A stretch of 64,000 nucleotides of DNA from Pontibacillus yanchengensis (lineage in GTDB: Bacteria > Bacillota > Bacilli > Bacillales > BH030062). Shown here in pieces: positions 46,474 through 54,826 of the stretch (position 1 is the first letter of the stretch; each line of letters opens with the position of its first letter). Location: assembly GCF_009856295.1 (NCBI RefSeq), contig NZ_WMEU01000003.1:1-64000 (forward strand), given 5' to 3'. The notes beneath the pieces are model-generated. The model was given only the letters and a program-made list of their open reading frames with translations. It searched no databases and was not told the DNA's origin. Made by a program: the position numbers and the translations under genes.

Positions 46474-46868
46474 TAGTACTGGAAGAATGTAAAATACTTG
46501 AAAGTTCTTGCTTGTCGTGCCAAAATATTCATGTTATGCTTGAAAGCGTTGATGTTAGAAAACTCTTAACAAACAAACAAATGTATTTGTTTTGTTAATG
46601 AATTGCAAAATTTTATCGAACTTTGTAAAGAAACAGACAAAATTTGTGTGAATTAGTTGAAAAAAGAACTAGTTTTGATAGAATTAAATTGTGAGATTTT
46701 CCAATCCAACCAATTGGCAACTCTGTTGGAAATACTAAGCAGGACGTCCTAACGTTGGTATGATCATCGGGGAAAGGGTTCATGTAATAGAGACTATGTC
46801 TCTAGAACCTTATTAATATATATAAAGATGTACTAAAGAAAGTACATATAAAGGGAGGAAAAAGATTA
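46474..46868 (+). promoter_or_regulatory. S-layer operon upstream region with two candidate promoters and a long leader
   Basis: Two promoter-like pairs are visible: TTGTCG (46512) with 17 bases to TATGCT (46535), and TTGAAA (46657) with 16 bases to TAGAAT (46679). The leader after them contains small hairpins (AGAGACTATGTCTCT near 46790; GTACTAAAGAAAGTAC near 46828) and ends in AAAGGGAGG. Multiple promoters and long leaders are common for highly expressed S-layer genes. No gene lies in this stretch. Confidence 0.55.
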
Positions 46869-48047
46869 ATGGCATTTCAACCAAAGTCTTATCGCAAATT
46901 TATGGTTGCATCTGCTTCCGCAGCGCTAGTAGGTACAGCGGTTGCTCCAGCAGTTTCCGCAGCAACAGCAGCTGAGGATTTCACAGATGTTTCCGAGGAC
47001 ACACGTCATTATGAACACATTAACGCACTATACGATATGGGAGTTGTTTCCGGTTACGGTGATGGCACATTCGGACCAGACAACAACCTTAAGCGTAGTG
47101 AAGCGGCAGAAATGGTCTTCACTGCACGTGGTCTAAATGCAAACGCAGACGCAACAATGACATTCGAAGATGTTCCTCCACGTATCGAGGAAGAAATTGC
47201 AACACTATATCAAGAAGAAATCTTTGACGGTTATTCTGAAGTGAAGTTTGGTCCAGACATGGAACTAAACCGCGCAGAAATGGCGAAAATCGTAATCGAA
47301 GCTTTCGATCTTCAGAAGGAAGATGGAGAATACGAAGACGCACCATTCTCTGACCTTAAAGACACAAAGCTTTACCCATATATTAACGCAGTATATGCAC
47401 TAGACATTGCTGACGGTTACGAAGATGGCGAATTTGGTGTTCATGACAACATCCTTCGTAAAGACTTCTCTAAGATGCTTCACAATGCATGGAAGATCTG
47501 GAACGAAGATGCTGAATTGACAGTAAGTGAAGTCGGTCAGGTTAAAGACCCACTTAACTCTGGCGTTTATGCAGTAGAAATCAAGCGTGACGCTCTTCAA
47601 GAGGCAACTCTAGAAGGCGAAGTTACTACTGAAACAGAAGTATCTCTAGACGTTGACGGTGAAACAGTTGAGCTTTCTTACAATGAAGATCGCGACTCTT
47701 TCCGTAACCAAGATATCACTGGTTATACTATGGAAGAACTTAATAATGCAGTAGTAGATTACGAGCCTGAAATGGAAATAGGTAAAGGTATTGAGGTAGG
47801 AACTGTAGCAGAAGTTGAAGGACAAGTTGTTGATATCGGAGTAGCTAGCCTAAAAGGCGTACAGATTTCACTTGAAAATCTACAAAGCGCTGAAGATACA
47901 GTTACAACTGAATCTGACGTTTCTCTAATGGTTGACGGAGAAACAGTTGAACTTGAGTATTTAGAAGATGAAGATACTTTCCGTAACGCTCAAATTTCAG
48001 GTTACACTGAAGATCAACTTGCTGAAGCAACTGTTGTAGTAAAGTAA
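46869..48047 (+). CDS. S-layer homology (SLH) domain protein
   Basis: About 392 residues: a signal peptide (cleavage near AVSAATAA), three SLH domains (about residues 38-89, 99-148 and 160-210), and a C-terminal part with two copies of a ~44-residue repeat (253-296 and 346-389) that share VDGETVELxY and DxFRN. SLH triplets bind pyruvylated wall polysaccharide, the likely product of the upstream cluster. The protein has little mass beyond the anchor, so it may tether other surface proteins. First gene of a three-gene S-layer operon. Confidence 0.9.
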   Translation: MAFQPKSYRKFMVASASAALVGTAVAPAVSAATAAEDFTDVSEDTRHYEHINALYDMGVVSGYGDGTFGPDNNLKRSEAAEMVFTARGLNANADATMTFEDVPPRIEEEIATLYQEEIFDGYSEVKFGPDMELNRAEMAKIVIEAFDLQKEDGEYEDAPFSDLKDTKLYPYINAVYALDIADGYEDGEFGVHDNILRKDFSKMLHNAWKIWNEDAELTVSEVGQVKDPLNSGVYAVEIKRDALQEATLEGEVTTETEVSLDVDGETVELSYNEDRDSFRNQDITGYTMEELNNAVVDYEPEMEIGKGIEVGTVAEVEGQVVDIGVASLKGVQISLENLQSAEDTVTTESDVSLMVDGETVELEYLEDEDTFRNAQISGYTEDQLAEATVVVK

Positions 48048-48063
48048 TAAAGGGTGAAAACTA

Positions 48064-48528
48064 ATGAAACGTTTTTCTAAATTACTTGCAGTATCTACAA
48101 TTGCAACAACAGCCTTTACTTTCACTCCAGCAATTACTTCTACAGTAGATGCAGCAGAAAAAGCTACTATAACTGACATCGTTTTTTCTTATGACGGTAA
48201 CGAATTAACGGTTAGTTATGAACAATTCTCAGACGCTCAATTTGGAGGTTCTGGAGGGGTTCTCAAGTTCTTTGATAAAAACCCTGAAATTCACTCCGTT
48301 GGGTTAGAGAATGGAAGTTATGTAGATTATGAAATATTTGTAGATGCGTTATTTGATTCTTCGGATGATAGTAATTCTCTAGAGGTCCTAGGGGAACTAT
48401 CTACAAATTCTGAAAACACTATGACGGATAGTGAGATCTCCGCATTCATTGAAGTTTCAGAATTCGGTGACGATGGAGAACCGGTTCTACCTGAAGCGGT
48501 AGTACCAGAAGTTATTTCGATAGATTAA
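48064..48528 (+). CDS. Small secreted protein homologous to the N-terminal domain of the large S-layer protein
   Basis: About 154 residues with a signal peptide ending near STVDAAEK. The mature part aligns with the N-terminal ~110 residues of the next gene product: FSDAQFGGSGGV with LADAQFEGDGEV, then SYVDYEIFVDALFDSSDD with FVSYTALVNAVFDSEDD, then LEVLGEL with LEILADI, and FGDDGEPVLP with FGEPVTP. It therefore consists of only that domain. It lies between the SLH protein and the large protein. The domain's role is unknown. Confidence 0.8.
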   Translation: MKRFSKLLAVSTIATTAFTFTPAITSTVDAAEKATITDIVFSYDGNELTVSYEQFSDAQFGGSGGVLKFFDKNPEIHSVGLENGSYVDYEIFVDALFDSSDDSNSLEVLGELSTNSENTMTDSEISAFIEVSEFGDDGEPVLPEAVVPEVISID

Positions 48529-48573
48529 TATAAAATCTATTATTCTTTTAATTATAGGGGAGGAAATTTAATA

Positions 48574-51231
48574 ATGAATAAAAGCCCATTTAAGGTAATG
48601 ACAACAGCGGCTCTAGCATCTGCAGTTGCAGTACCAGCAGTAGTAGCAGGAGCAGCAGCACCAGCGGAAGCAGCAGAGGTAGAAATCCAGCATATCGCAA
48701 TCGAAGATTCTGAGGGTACAGTTTGGACCATCACGATGGAAGAACTAGCAGACGCTCAATTCGAAGGTGATGGTGAAGTTTACGACCTTCTACAAGACGG
48801 TGAAATCGTTGGTGTTTCTGTTGAAGAAGGCGAATTCGTATCTTACACTGCACTAGTTAACGCAGTATTCGATTCTGAAGACGACAGAACTTCTCTAGAA
48901 ATCCTAGCTGACATCAGCGACGACGAAGAAGCTCTTGTACCTCAAGATCAAGTAGATGAGTATAAAGATTTCGGTGAACCTGTAACTCCAATGGTTGAGT
49001 CTGTAAGTGCGATTAACCTTAAACAAGTTAGCTTTGAATACTCTGGTGACGTAGATATGGACGCACTTGTAGATTCAGAAAATTATACTCTTGAAGATGT
49101 AGAAGGTAACAACTTAGATTCTTCAGTAGATAATGTTGAAGTTAACGAAGATGAACAAACAGTAACACTAACATTAGATACTAATGTCGATAACCAAACA
49201 GATGCTGTTTTAACTGTAGATTCTGATGTAACTGGAGAAGAAGTAGAATCAGAACTTACTTTCTTTGATACTACTGTACCATCAGTTGAAGGTGGATCAG
49301 TTATTGGAAGTGACACTCTTAAAGTTCAATTTAGTGAACCACTAGCAGTTAAGGATATTAGTGAAGATGACGAAGCTGCTGAATGGGTCCTAGATAATGA
49401 AGATGAGACTTCAGTTAAAGAAGCATTTGAAGTTACAGGTGATGGTTCATATTATATTAGTGATGTAACTTTCCAAAAGAACAATACAGAAGCGCAAGTA
49501 ACACTATATTCTGATATCGATGAAGATACAATTGAAGTATCGGTAGACAGCATGTTAGAAGACTATGCTGGTTATAGCGTAACTGAGGAAACGTTAGAAC
49601 TTGACATGGTAGAAGACGAAGAAGCACCAGAATTAGTCGACTACAAAAATGCAACTCCGAATAGTGTAACATTGGTCTTCAATGAGGACATTAAAGTAGA
49701 TGACTCTGATCTAGAAGATTTAGAAAACTTCTATCACACAAATAGCAACAACACAGTTGTTGAAACTCCAGAGGTTGATGGGAATGAGCTAACATTAACT
49801 TTTGCTAATGGTGAAGATGCAGATGAAGATAATCCATTACCAGAAGGTACAGCGTATATTTATGTTGATGGAGAAATCATCAGTGACTTCTTTAACAATG
49901 AAGTTGATAGTCAGTTAAGAACTCAAATCGACGTAGATGTTGATGAAGTTGCACCAGAATTAACTGAAGTTGATGCTAGTGAAGAAGAAATTAACCTTAC
50001 ATTCTCTGAAGATGTAAGTGCTGAAGAAGAAGACTTTATGGTTCTTGATGAAAATGGAGAAGAAGATGATGTTATCAATGGTATCACTGTTGAAGGAGAC
50101 GAGGTTACTATTGAAACAGATGAACTTCAAGGTGACTATGCACTAGTCGTTGATGGAGTTGAAGACTTATCAGTTAACGAAATCGAAAAAGTTACTAAAG
50201 AATTCTTCGTAGCTGATGAAGATGCTCCAGATTTAGAAGAGGATGCAGACGCAACTTTCTATGAAGATGAGGATAACGAAGAGCATGTGCTAGTGGTTAA
50301 TTATCCAGAAGCAATGGCAGTGGATGGAGAATATTCAGTAACAGACTTAAATAAGTATGTATTGGATGACGAAGACCTTGCTGATGTAGAAGGTGCATCT
50401 GTAAAAGCTATCAATGATAACACAGCAGTCGAAATCACTATTCCTGACGAAAACTGGGATGGTTCAGTATCATACAGCGGTGATGCAGATCTACAAATTG
50501 GACGTGTAGAAGATCTTGCTGGTAATAAAACAGCTCTAAGTTCAGATGTTGAAGTTAATGCTGAATCATCTGTGGAAGTTAAAGATGTTTATGCCTCTGA
50601 TAACTACACAGTAGTTGCAGAACTTGGCGATCGTTTAGATACGTTCGAAGAAGACGATTTTGCATTCACAGGTGCTGATGCTAGTGACTTATCACTAGAT
50701 AAAGTAAGCACTGATATCAATGATGATGGAAATACAGTTATTACTTGGGAATTTGATGAGGCAAATGCGATTCCTTCAGATGTAGAGGCATTAGACCTTG
50801 AAGTTAATGGTGAAGCTTCTGAAAACGTTTATGGAGAATCTGTTAATAATGACACGTTTAATGTAGATGATCATATTTCTCCAGAAGTAGTAGATGAAGA
50901 TGACAATGAAATATTCGAAGCGGGATCTAACGAGATTACTATTACATTTGATGAAGCATTAAATATTCCATCTGAAAATGGAGATTTAGCTGCTACTGAC
51001 CTTGTTCTAACAGATGATGATGGAGACCTAGAGCCAGGTACTGATTATACAGTTTCTACTGCCTCCGATGATTTAGTAATCGAATTAGATGAAGATTACA
51101 ACTATGAAGGTACAATTGATGTTAAAACTGATGAAGGTTCTGTAGCTTATATCGTTGATGGAGCTGATGAGCCAAACACAATTGCTAACTTTGAAATTGA
51201 TGATGTAGAGGTTGACACTACTTCTGAATAA
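48574..51231 (+). CDS. Large acidic S-layer-like protein (5' exon of the group II intron gene; unspliced isoform)
   Basis: About 885 residues, strongly acidic: a signal peptide (cleavage near PAEAAE, residue 34), an N-terminal domain shared with the preceding small protein (about 35-145), then a series of SbsA-like Ig domains (motifs such as VTLVFNEDIKVDDSD, INLTFSEDVSAEE and ITITFDEALNIPS). No SLH domain is present, so it must be anchored in another way, possibly through the SLH protein or the shared domain. The stop codon at 51229 lies about 18 bases before the first helix of a group II intron. The unspliced message gives this 885-residue form; splicing could add other C-termini. Confidence 0.9.
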   Translation: MNKSPFKVMTTAALASAVAVPAVVAGAAAPAEAAEVEIQHIAIEDSEGTVWTITMEELADAQFEGDGEVYDLLQDGEIVGVSVEEGEFVSYTALVNAVFDSEDDRTSLEILADISDDEEALVPQDQVDEYKDFGEPVTPMVESVSAINLKQVSFEYSGDVDMDALVDSENYTLEDVEGNNLDSSVDNVEVNEDEQTVTLTLDTNVDNQTDAVLTVDSDVTGEEVESELTFFDTTVPSVEGGSVIGSDTLKVQFSEPLAVKDISEDDEAAEWVLDNEDETSVKEAFEVTGDGSYYISDVTFQKNNTEAQVTLYSDIDEDTIEVSVDSMLEDYAGYSVTEETLELDMVEDEEAPELVDYKNATPNSVTLVFNEDIKVDDSDLEDLENFYHTNSNNTVVETPEVDGNELTLTFANGEDADEDNPLPEGTAYIYVDGEIISDFFNNEVDSQLRTQIDVDVDEVAPELTEVDASEEEINLTFSEDVSAEEEDFMVLDENGEEDDVINGITVEGDEVTIETDELQGDYALVVDGVEDLSVNEIEKVTKEFFVADEDAPDLEEDADATFYEDEDNEEHVLVVNYPEAMAVDGEYSVTDLNKYVLDDEDLADVEGASVKAINDNTAVEITIPDENWDGSVSYSGDADLQIGRVEDLAGNKTALSSDVEVNAESSVEVKDVYASDNYTVVAELGDRLDTFEEDDFAFTGADASDLSLDKVSTDINDDGNTVITWEFDEANAIPSDVEALDLEVNGEASENVYGESVNNDTFNVDDHISPEVVDEDDNEIFEAGSNEITITFDEALNIPSENGDLAATDLVLTDDDGDLEPGTDYTVSTASDDLVIELDEDYNYEGTIDVKTDEGSVAYIVDGADEPNTIANFEIDDVEVDTTSE

Positions 51232-51991
51232 AAAGAAACGAAACGTTACTTTATAAATTCCTCAAAAGAATGAAATAAGTGAAGAATGACCTCAAGAGCT
51301 AACGACGAAAATGACTATTAGAGTTTATGTATGATGCTCTTGAGGTATTCTTTAACTATCATGTCCAAATTTTGGGTGTAATTCCCAAACATGGTAACAG
51401 TCTCTATGCCATGAGCCTAATCCTCCTGCATCCAATGAGGTTCTAACAGACTGAAGGGGTGAAGTCAGGTGAAGTCGTATGCAGTGAAAGTCTGTGGCGG
51501 GGCTCCTTAAAAGATGACTATGACTAGGTGACGAATCCATGAAGATCCAGTATAAGCTAGTAAATACTAGGGTATGCTATGCTAGGAGTTTAGTATTTAT
51601 CTTTATATGTGAAATCTTATAAAGAGAATGGAAGAATTCAGACTGTTAAACCATTCTTTCTTATATTGAATAGTGGAAGTCTAAGGTCATCAAAGCAAGG
51701 GATAGACATGATGGAACGTTTGAAGTCTTATTAGAAGAGGTGTGTTAGCACCAAAGACGTTAATAAGATGGCAGCAGGTTCTTAGTAGTAAAGATTGTAT
51801 GCCGATTGAACTCGTAGTGGTAACACAAGCGAGGAGGATAAAACATACGGGAACGAAGGGACCTAGTCAATAGTAGTAGTATTATTATCCCCAATAATGA
51901 AACTATTCTATTGATGGAACGCCTTATGCGGTGAAAGCCGCACGTATGGTGTAGGCTCGTTATAAAGCCAATCGAGGTATAAGGCGAGAAT
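51232..51991 (+). ncRNA. ORF-less group II intron (domains I-VI); 5' end not resolved
   Basis: Domain V at 51919-51952 is exactly 34 nt: an 8-bp lower helix (one T-T mismatch), a 6-bp upper helix capped by GAAA, a 2-nt CG bulge, and a CGC triad at positions 2-4. Domain VI follows at 51953-51991 (CTCG/CGAG and TTAT/ATAA pairings) and ends in AT. Further upstream CTTTATAA (51249-51256) can pair with TTATAAAG (51617-51624) as the base of domain I. GAATGG/CCATTC (51626-51656) fits a small domain II. No intron-encoded protein is present. No textbook GTGYG 5' terminus is seen, so the exact 5' splice site is open. Confidence 0.82.
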
Positions 51992-52543
51992 AGCTTAAGT
52001 GAAGATACAACTGTATCAACATCAGATAGCAGTGTTGTAACAAATGTAGATAACACTGATGGTTCAGAATCTCTATCTACAGCATATAACACAACAACAT
52101 CTGAACTAGATAGTGCCCTAACAGCACCAGAAAATGGTTCATATGAGATCCAAGATGGAAATGGTGATGCTGTATCTATTGATGACACAGCAGTAACGGA
52201 ATCCATGAAAGTTGTAACAACTGCTGAAGATGGCTCCAATGCAACGTATAGCATCACTGTAGATGCAAATGGAGATACAACTGTATCAACATCAGATAGC
52301 AGTGTTGTAACAAATGTAGATAACACTGATGGTTCAGAATCTCTAACAGTTGCGAATAGTACAACAACATCTGAACTAGATAGTGCTCTAACAGCACCAG
52401 AAAATGGTTCATATGAGATTCAAGATGGAAATGGTGATGCTGTATCTACTGATGACACAGCAGTAACGGAATCCATGAAAGTTGTAACAACTGCTGAAGA
52501 TGGTTCCAATGCAACGTATAGCATCACTGTTTCTTCTTCTTAA
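51992..52543 (+). CDS. Alternative 3' exon A of the S-layer gene (start-less reading frame)
   Basis: A 183-codon frame begins with AGC at the exact end of domain VI and has no in-frame ATG, GTG or TTG until 52205, in the middle of a repeat; a stop codon inside domain VI closes the frame upstream. The product is two nearly identical 90-residue repeats (270-bp direct repeat) with ESMKVVTTAEDGSNATYSIT, a surface-protein beta-domain type. Expected to be joined to the 885-residue protein by splicing. A terminator follows. Confidence 0.78.
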   Translation, partial: SLSEDTTVSTSDSSVVTNVDNTDGSESLSTAYNTTTSELDSALTAPENGSYEIQDGNGDAVSIDDTAVTESMKVVTTAEDGSNATYSITVDANGDTTVSTSDSSVVTNVDNTDGSESLTVANSTTTSELDSALTAPENGSYEIQDGNGDAVSTDDTAVTESMKVVTTAEDGSNATYSITVSSS

Positions 52544-52612
52544 TTGTATTTTATGAAAAGATGGATAAAATTCAGTAATACTACACTAAGATGACTATCT
52601 ATACTTTTTACT

Positions 52613-52645
52613 AAATCCCCCCTCTATCAATAGTTGGGGGATTTG
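52613..52645 (+). terminator. Terminator after exon A
   Basis: AAATCCCCC pairs with GGGGGATTT around a ~13-base loop, with a short T run. Transcripts must read through it to reach exon B in cis. Confidence 0.75.
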
Positions 52646-52659
52646 TCTGTATAAAAGCA

Positions 52660-53182
52660 GAACAGATGGACAACTAAAATCAAAACAAACAAAGATGGTA
52701 CAGGTCCAAAATGAAAAAGCTTCTACTGTTAACTACATCACAGATGAGAATGATAACTCAATAAGTGCATTCGACGTATCTATGAACTTGCTGACAAATC
52801 AGTTTTTGCTTACCTAAACGAATTTACTGATGTTTATAACTTTTCCGTTAACGTACTTGAGGACGTTGATACTTCTTCTAAAACAATGAGAGAAAGTTTC
52901 AAGTCTGCTGTTATGGCAACCAATGTAAATAGTGAAGAAAATAATGATGCAACCTTTAATACGTTAGTAGGCTCAGTCATCACTGAGACAGAATCAGTTC
53001 AAGATACACTAGGTACTATTAATGATGATCTAACTACAGTAGAGTATCTAAACAACTTCAAAGTGATTTTAAGAAGAGGAATCGCAACAACAAAGTGTGA
53101 TTGATGTCGCCGCTAATGAGTATACTGGAAAGAATTATAGAACTCTATTAGTGGATATTAAAAACGCTGTTGATAGTCAGTA
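52660..53182 (+). pseudogene. Decayed surface-protein exon or gene fragment
   Basis: Three consecutive open stretches in different frames read as one degraded protein: up to AFDVSMN near 52790, then ELADKSVFAYLNEFTDVYNF through EYLNNFKVILRR, then QSVIDVAANEYTGKNY to a TAG at 53182. There are at least two frameshifts and no start codon with a ribosome site. No domain V or VI precedes it. A strong terminator follows, as after exons A and B, so it may be a former alternative exon. Confidence 0.6.
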
Positions 53183-53234
53183 GTTAATAGTCATTTGTTA
53201 AAAGAATAAAATACCTGAGTAAGATCGAAACAAA

Positions 53235-53280
53235 AAAGGTGGTACTGATCCAAAATCGGATCTGTACCACCTTTTTTATA
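53235..53280 (+). terminator. Strong terminator after the decayed exon
   Basis: AAAAAAGGTGGTAC pairs with GTACCACCTTTTTT, with an inner GATCC/GGATC pairing. Confidence 0.92.
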
Positions 53281-53489
53281 TCCAGAAAGTATCATTATAT
53301 ATTTTTATAAAAAGGTATCAAGTAGCTCAGGTTATTCAGTTTTCTTGCAAGCAACAGATTTACTTTTAAACTCCTAAATAACGACAATAAATGTCAGTTT
53401 TTGTCGTTATTTGTTGTAAATAAAATCCAAATAATAGTATACATTTGGTAAATAAATGTTACTATAGAAGTGGGGATAATATACTACTG

Positions 53490-53569
53490 TTGATAGCACG
53501 CCGTATGCGGTGAAAGCCGCACGTATGGTGTAGGCTCGTTATAAACCCTTTATGGGATAAGGCGAGAAT
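53490..53569 (+). ncRNA. Second, isolated group II intron domain V-VI
   Basis: Domain V at 53498-53531 is 34 nt and fully paired: 8-bp lower helix, 6-bp upper helix, GAAA loop, CG bulge, CGC triad. It differs from the first copy by one base. Domain VI at 53532-53569 has the same stem ends but a different loop, and ends in the same GAGAAT. Only about 12 bases upstream resemble the first copy; domains I-III are absent. Upstream (53281-53489) there is no gene, only a hairpin AATAACGACA/TGTCGTTATT near 53375-53411. Confidence 0.88.
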
Positions 53570-54622
53570 AGCGAAGAAGCATTACAAACAGTTAATAACG
53601 CTGGAAATGCTAGTGAGACACAAGAAGCATTGGAACAAAACGCAAGACCTTTAGGTCTAGATACTTCTGAGTATGAAAACCTAGACTCTGAGGATCAAAC
53701 AGATGTAGCTTCTTCTGTATTTAATAATCGTCCTGACGAGGGATACAATGATACCTCAGCAGTGCAAACTGCATTTAATGATGCCGTTCAAGCTGAACAG
53801 GAAGAGAATACAGCAGAAGCAGTACAAGCAGTCAACGATGCCAACAATATAGATCAGACACAAACAGCATTAGAAAGTAATTCTGAAGAACTAGGTTTAG
53901 ATATGACAGAATATAATAACCTTACAGACGAAGAAAAAACGTATGTAGCTAATGACGTTTTAAACGCTAAAGGTGATGGTTATTCAAGCGCTTCAGCAAT
54001 TGAAACTGAGTTTAACGATGGAGTAGATGAAGCTCCAGTAGATAACGCTCAGGAGTTGAATGATGCACTTTCTCTTGCTGAATCAGGAGATACTATTACA
54101 CTTGCAGGGAATATTGATGATTTAGGTAACTCATTAAACATCAGTCAAGAAGGTATTACGTTAGATGCGCAAGGATATTCATTGAATGAAGAAATATCAG
54201 TATTGGCTTCAAATGTAACTATTAATAACATTACAATGAAAGCTTCAACAGCTTATGATCCAAATGCTGAAAATACTGGTAATCATGATTGGGCAATTGA
54301 TGTAAGTGGATCTGCATCAGGCTTCGAACTTACTGCCTCTAATATTGAAGATTATTATGGTGGTGTTTACCTTAATACTGTAGGTAGCGTTAGCAATACT
54401 ACGATCACAAATAGCGCTGCAGGTATGGGTATCGAGACAGACGTTGATCTTGCAGATTTAGTAGGTAAAGTATCAGGCAATACATTTGACACTTATGAAG
54501 TTCAAGGTATTGGGTCAATGGATCAAGGTAACTCTGAAGCAGCATCATCACTTGAAGATGATAATACTTTCATTAATGGAGCAGAAGGTTCCGTGAAAGT
54601 AGGAGTTCCAGCTAATAATTAA
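53570..54622 (+). CDS. Alternative 3' exon B of the S-layer gene (start-less reading frame)
   Basis: A 350-codon frame begins with AGC right after domain VI, as in exon A; a stop codon inside domain VI closes it upstream. The first possible start (TTG at 53630) has no ribosome site and would cut the first repeat. The product has two ~78-residue helical repeats (LGLDTSEYENLDSEDQTDVA; LGLDMTEYNNLTDEEKTYVA), then a right-handed beta-helix-like domain from about residue 160 (SGDTITLAGNI, ITLDAQGYSL, VTINNITMKAS). Expected to be an alternative C-terminus of the 885-residue protein. Confidence 0.78.
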   Translation, partial: SEEALQTVNNAGNASETQEALEQNARPLGLDTSEYENLDSEDQTDVASSVFNNRPDEGYNDTSAVQTAFNDAVQAEQEENTAEAVQAVNDANNIDQTQTALESNSEELGLDMTEYNNLTDEEKTYVANDVLNAKGDGYSSASAIETEFNDGVDEAPVDNAQELNDALSLAESGDTITLAGNIDDLGNSLNISQEGITLDAQGYSLNEEISVLASNVTINNITMKASTAYDPNAENTGNHDWAIDVSGSASGFELTASNIEDYYGGVYLNTVGSVSNTTITNSAAGMGIETDVDLADLVGKVSGNTFDTYEVQGIGSMDQGNSEAASSLEDDNTFINGAEGSVKVGVPANN

Positions 54623-54645
54623 GAAACAATAAAACTCTGGTGAAG

Positions 54646-54681
54646 AAGTTCCGTAGATATACATCTGCGGGACTTTTTTTA
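54646..54681 (+). terminator. Terminator after exon B
   Basis: AAGTTCCG pairs imperfectly with GCGGGACTT, with inner AGAT/ATCT, and is followed by seven T. Confidence 0.85.
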
Positions 54682-54826
54682 ACAAAAATATATGATGAGT
54701 AACAAGTTTTAGTAGAGTAAATGGAAAGATGAAGCTGAACCATTAGAATTTATTTTCCAATGCTTTTATCTATCAGGCTATAATTTAGTTGTAATACTAC
54801 AACAAGTAACCACAGGAGGTAGGTAT

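Noticed and set aside
51346..51900. Remnant of an intron-encoded reverse transcriptase
   Set aside because: No long frame or reverse-transcriptase motif in any frame; the intron appears ORF-less.
52205..52543. Independent gene starting at the ATG at 52205
   Set aside because: The ATG lies in the middle of a repeat unit, lacks a ribosome site, and the same frame runs open back to the domain VI end.
53630..54622. Independent gene starting at the TTG at 53630
   Set aside because: No ribosome site; it cuts off the first 20 residues of a repeat that begins exactly at the intron junction.
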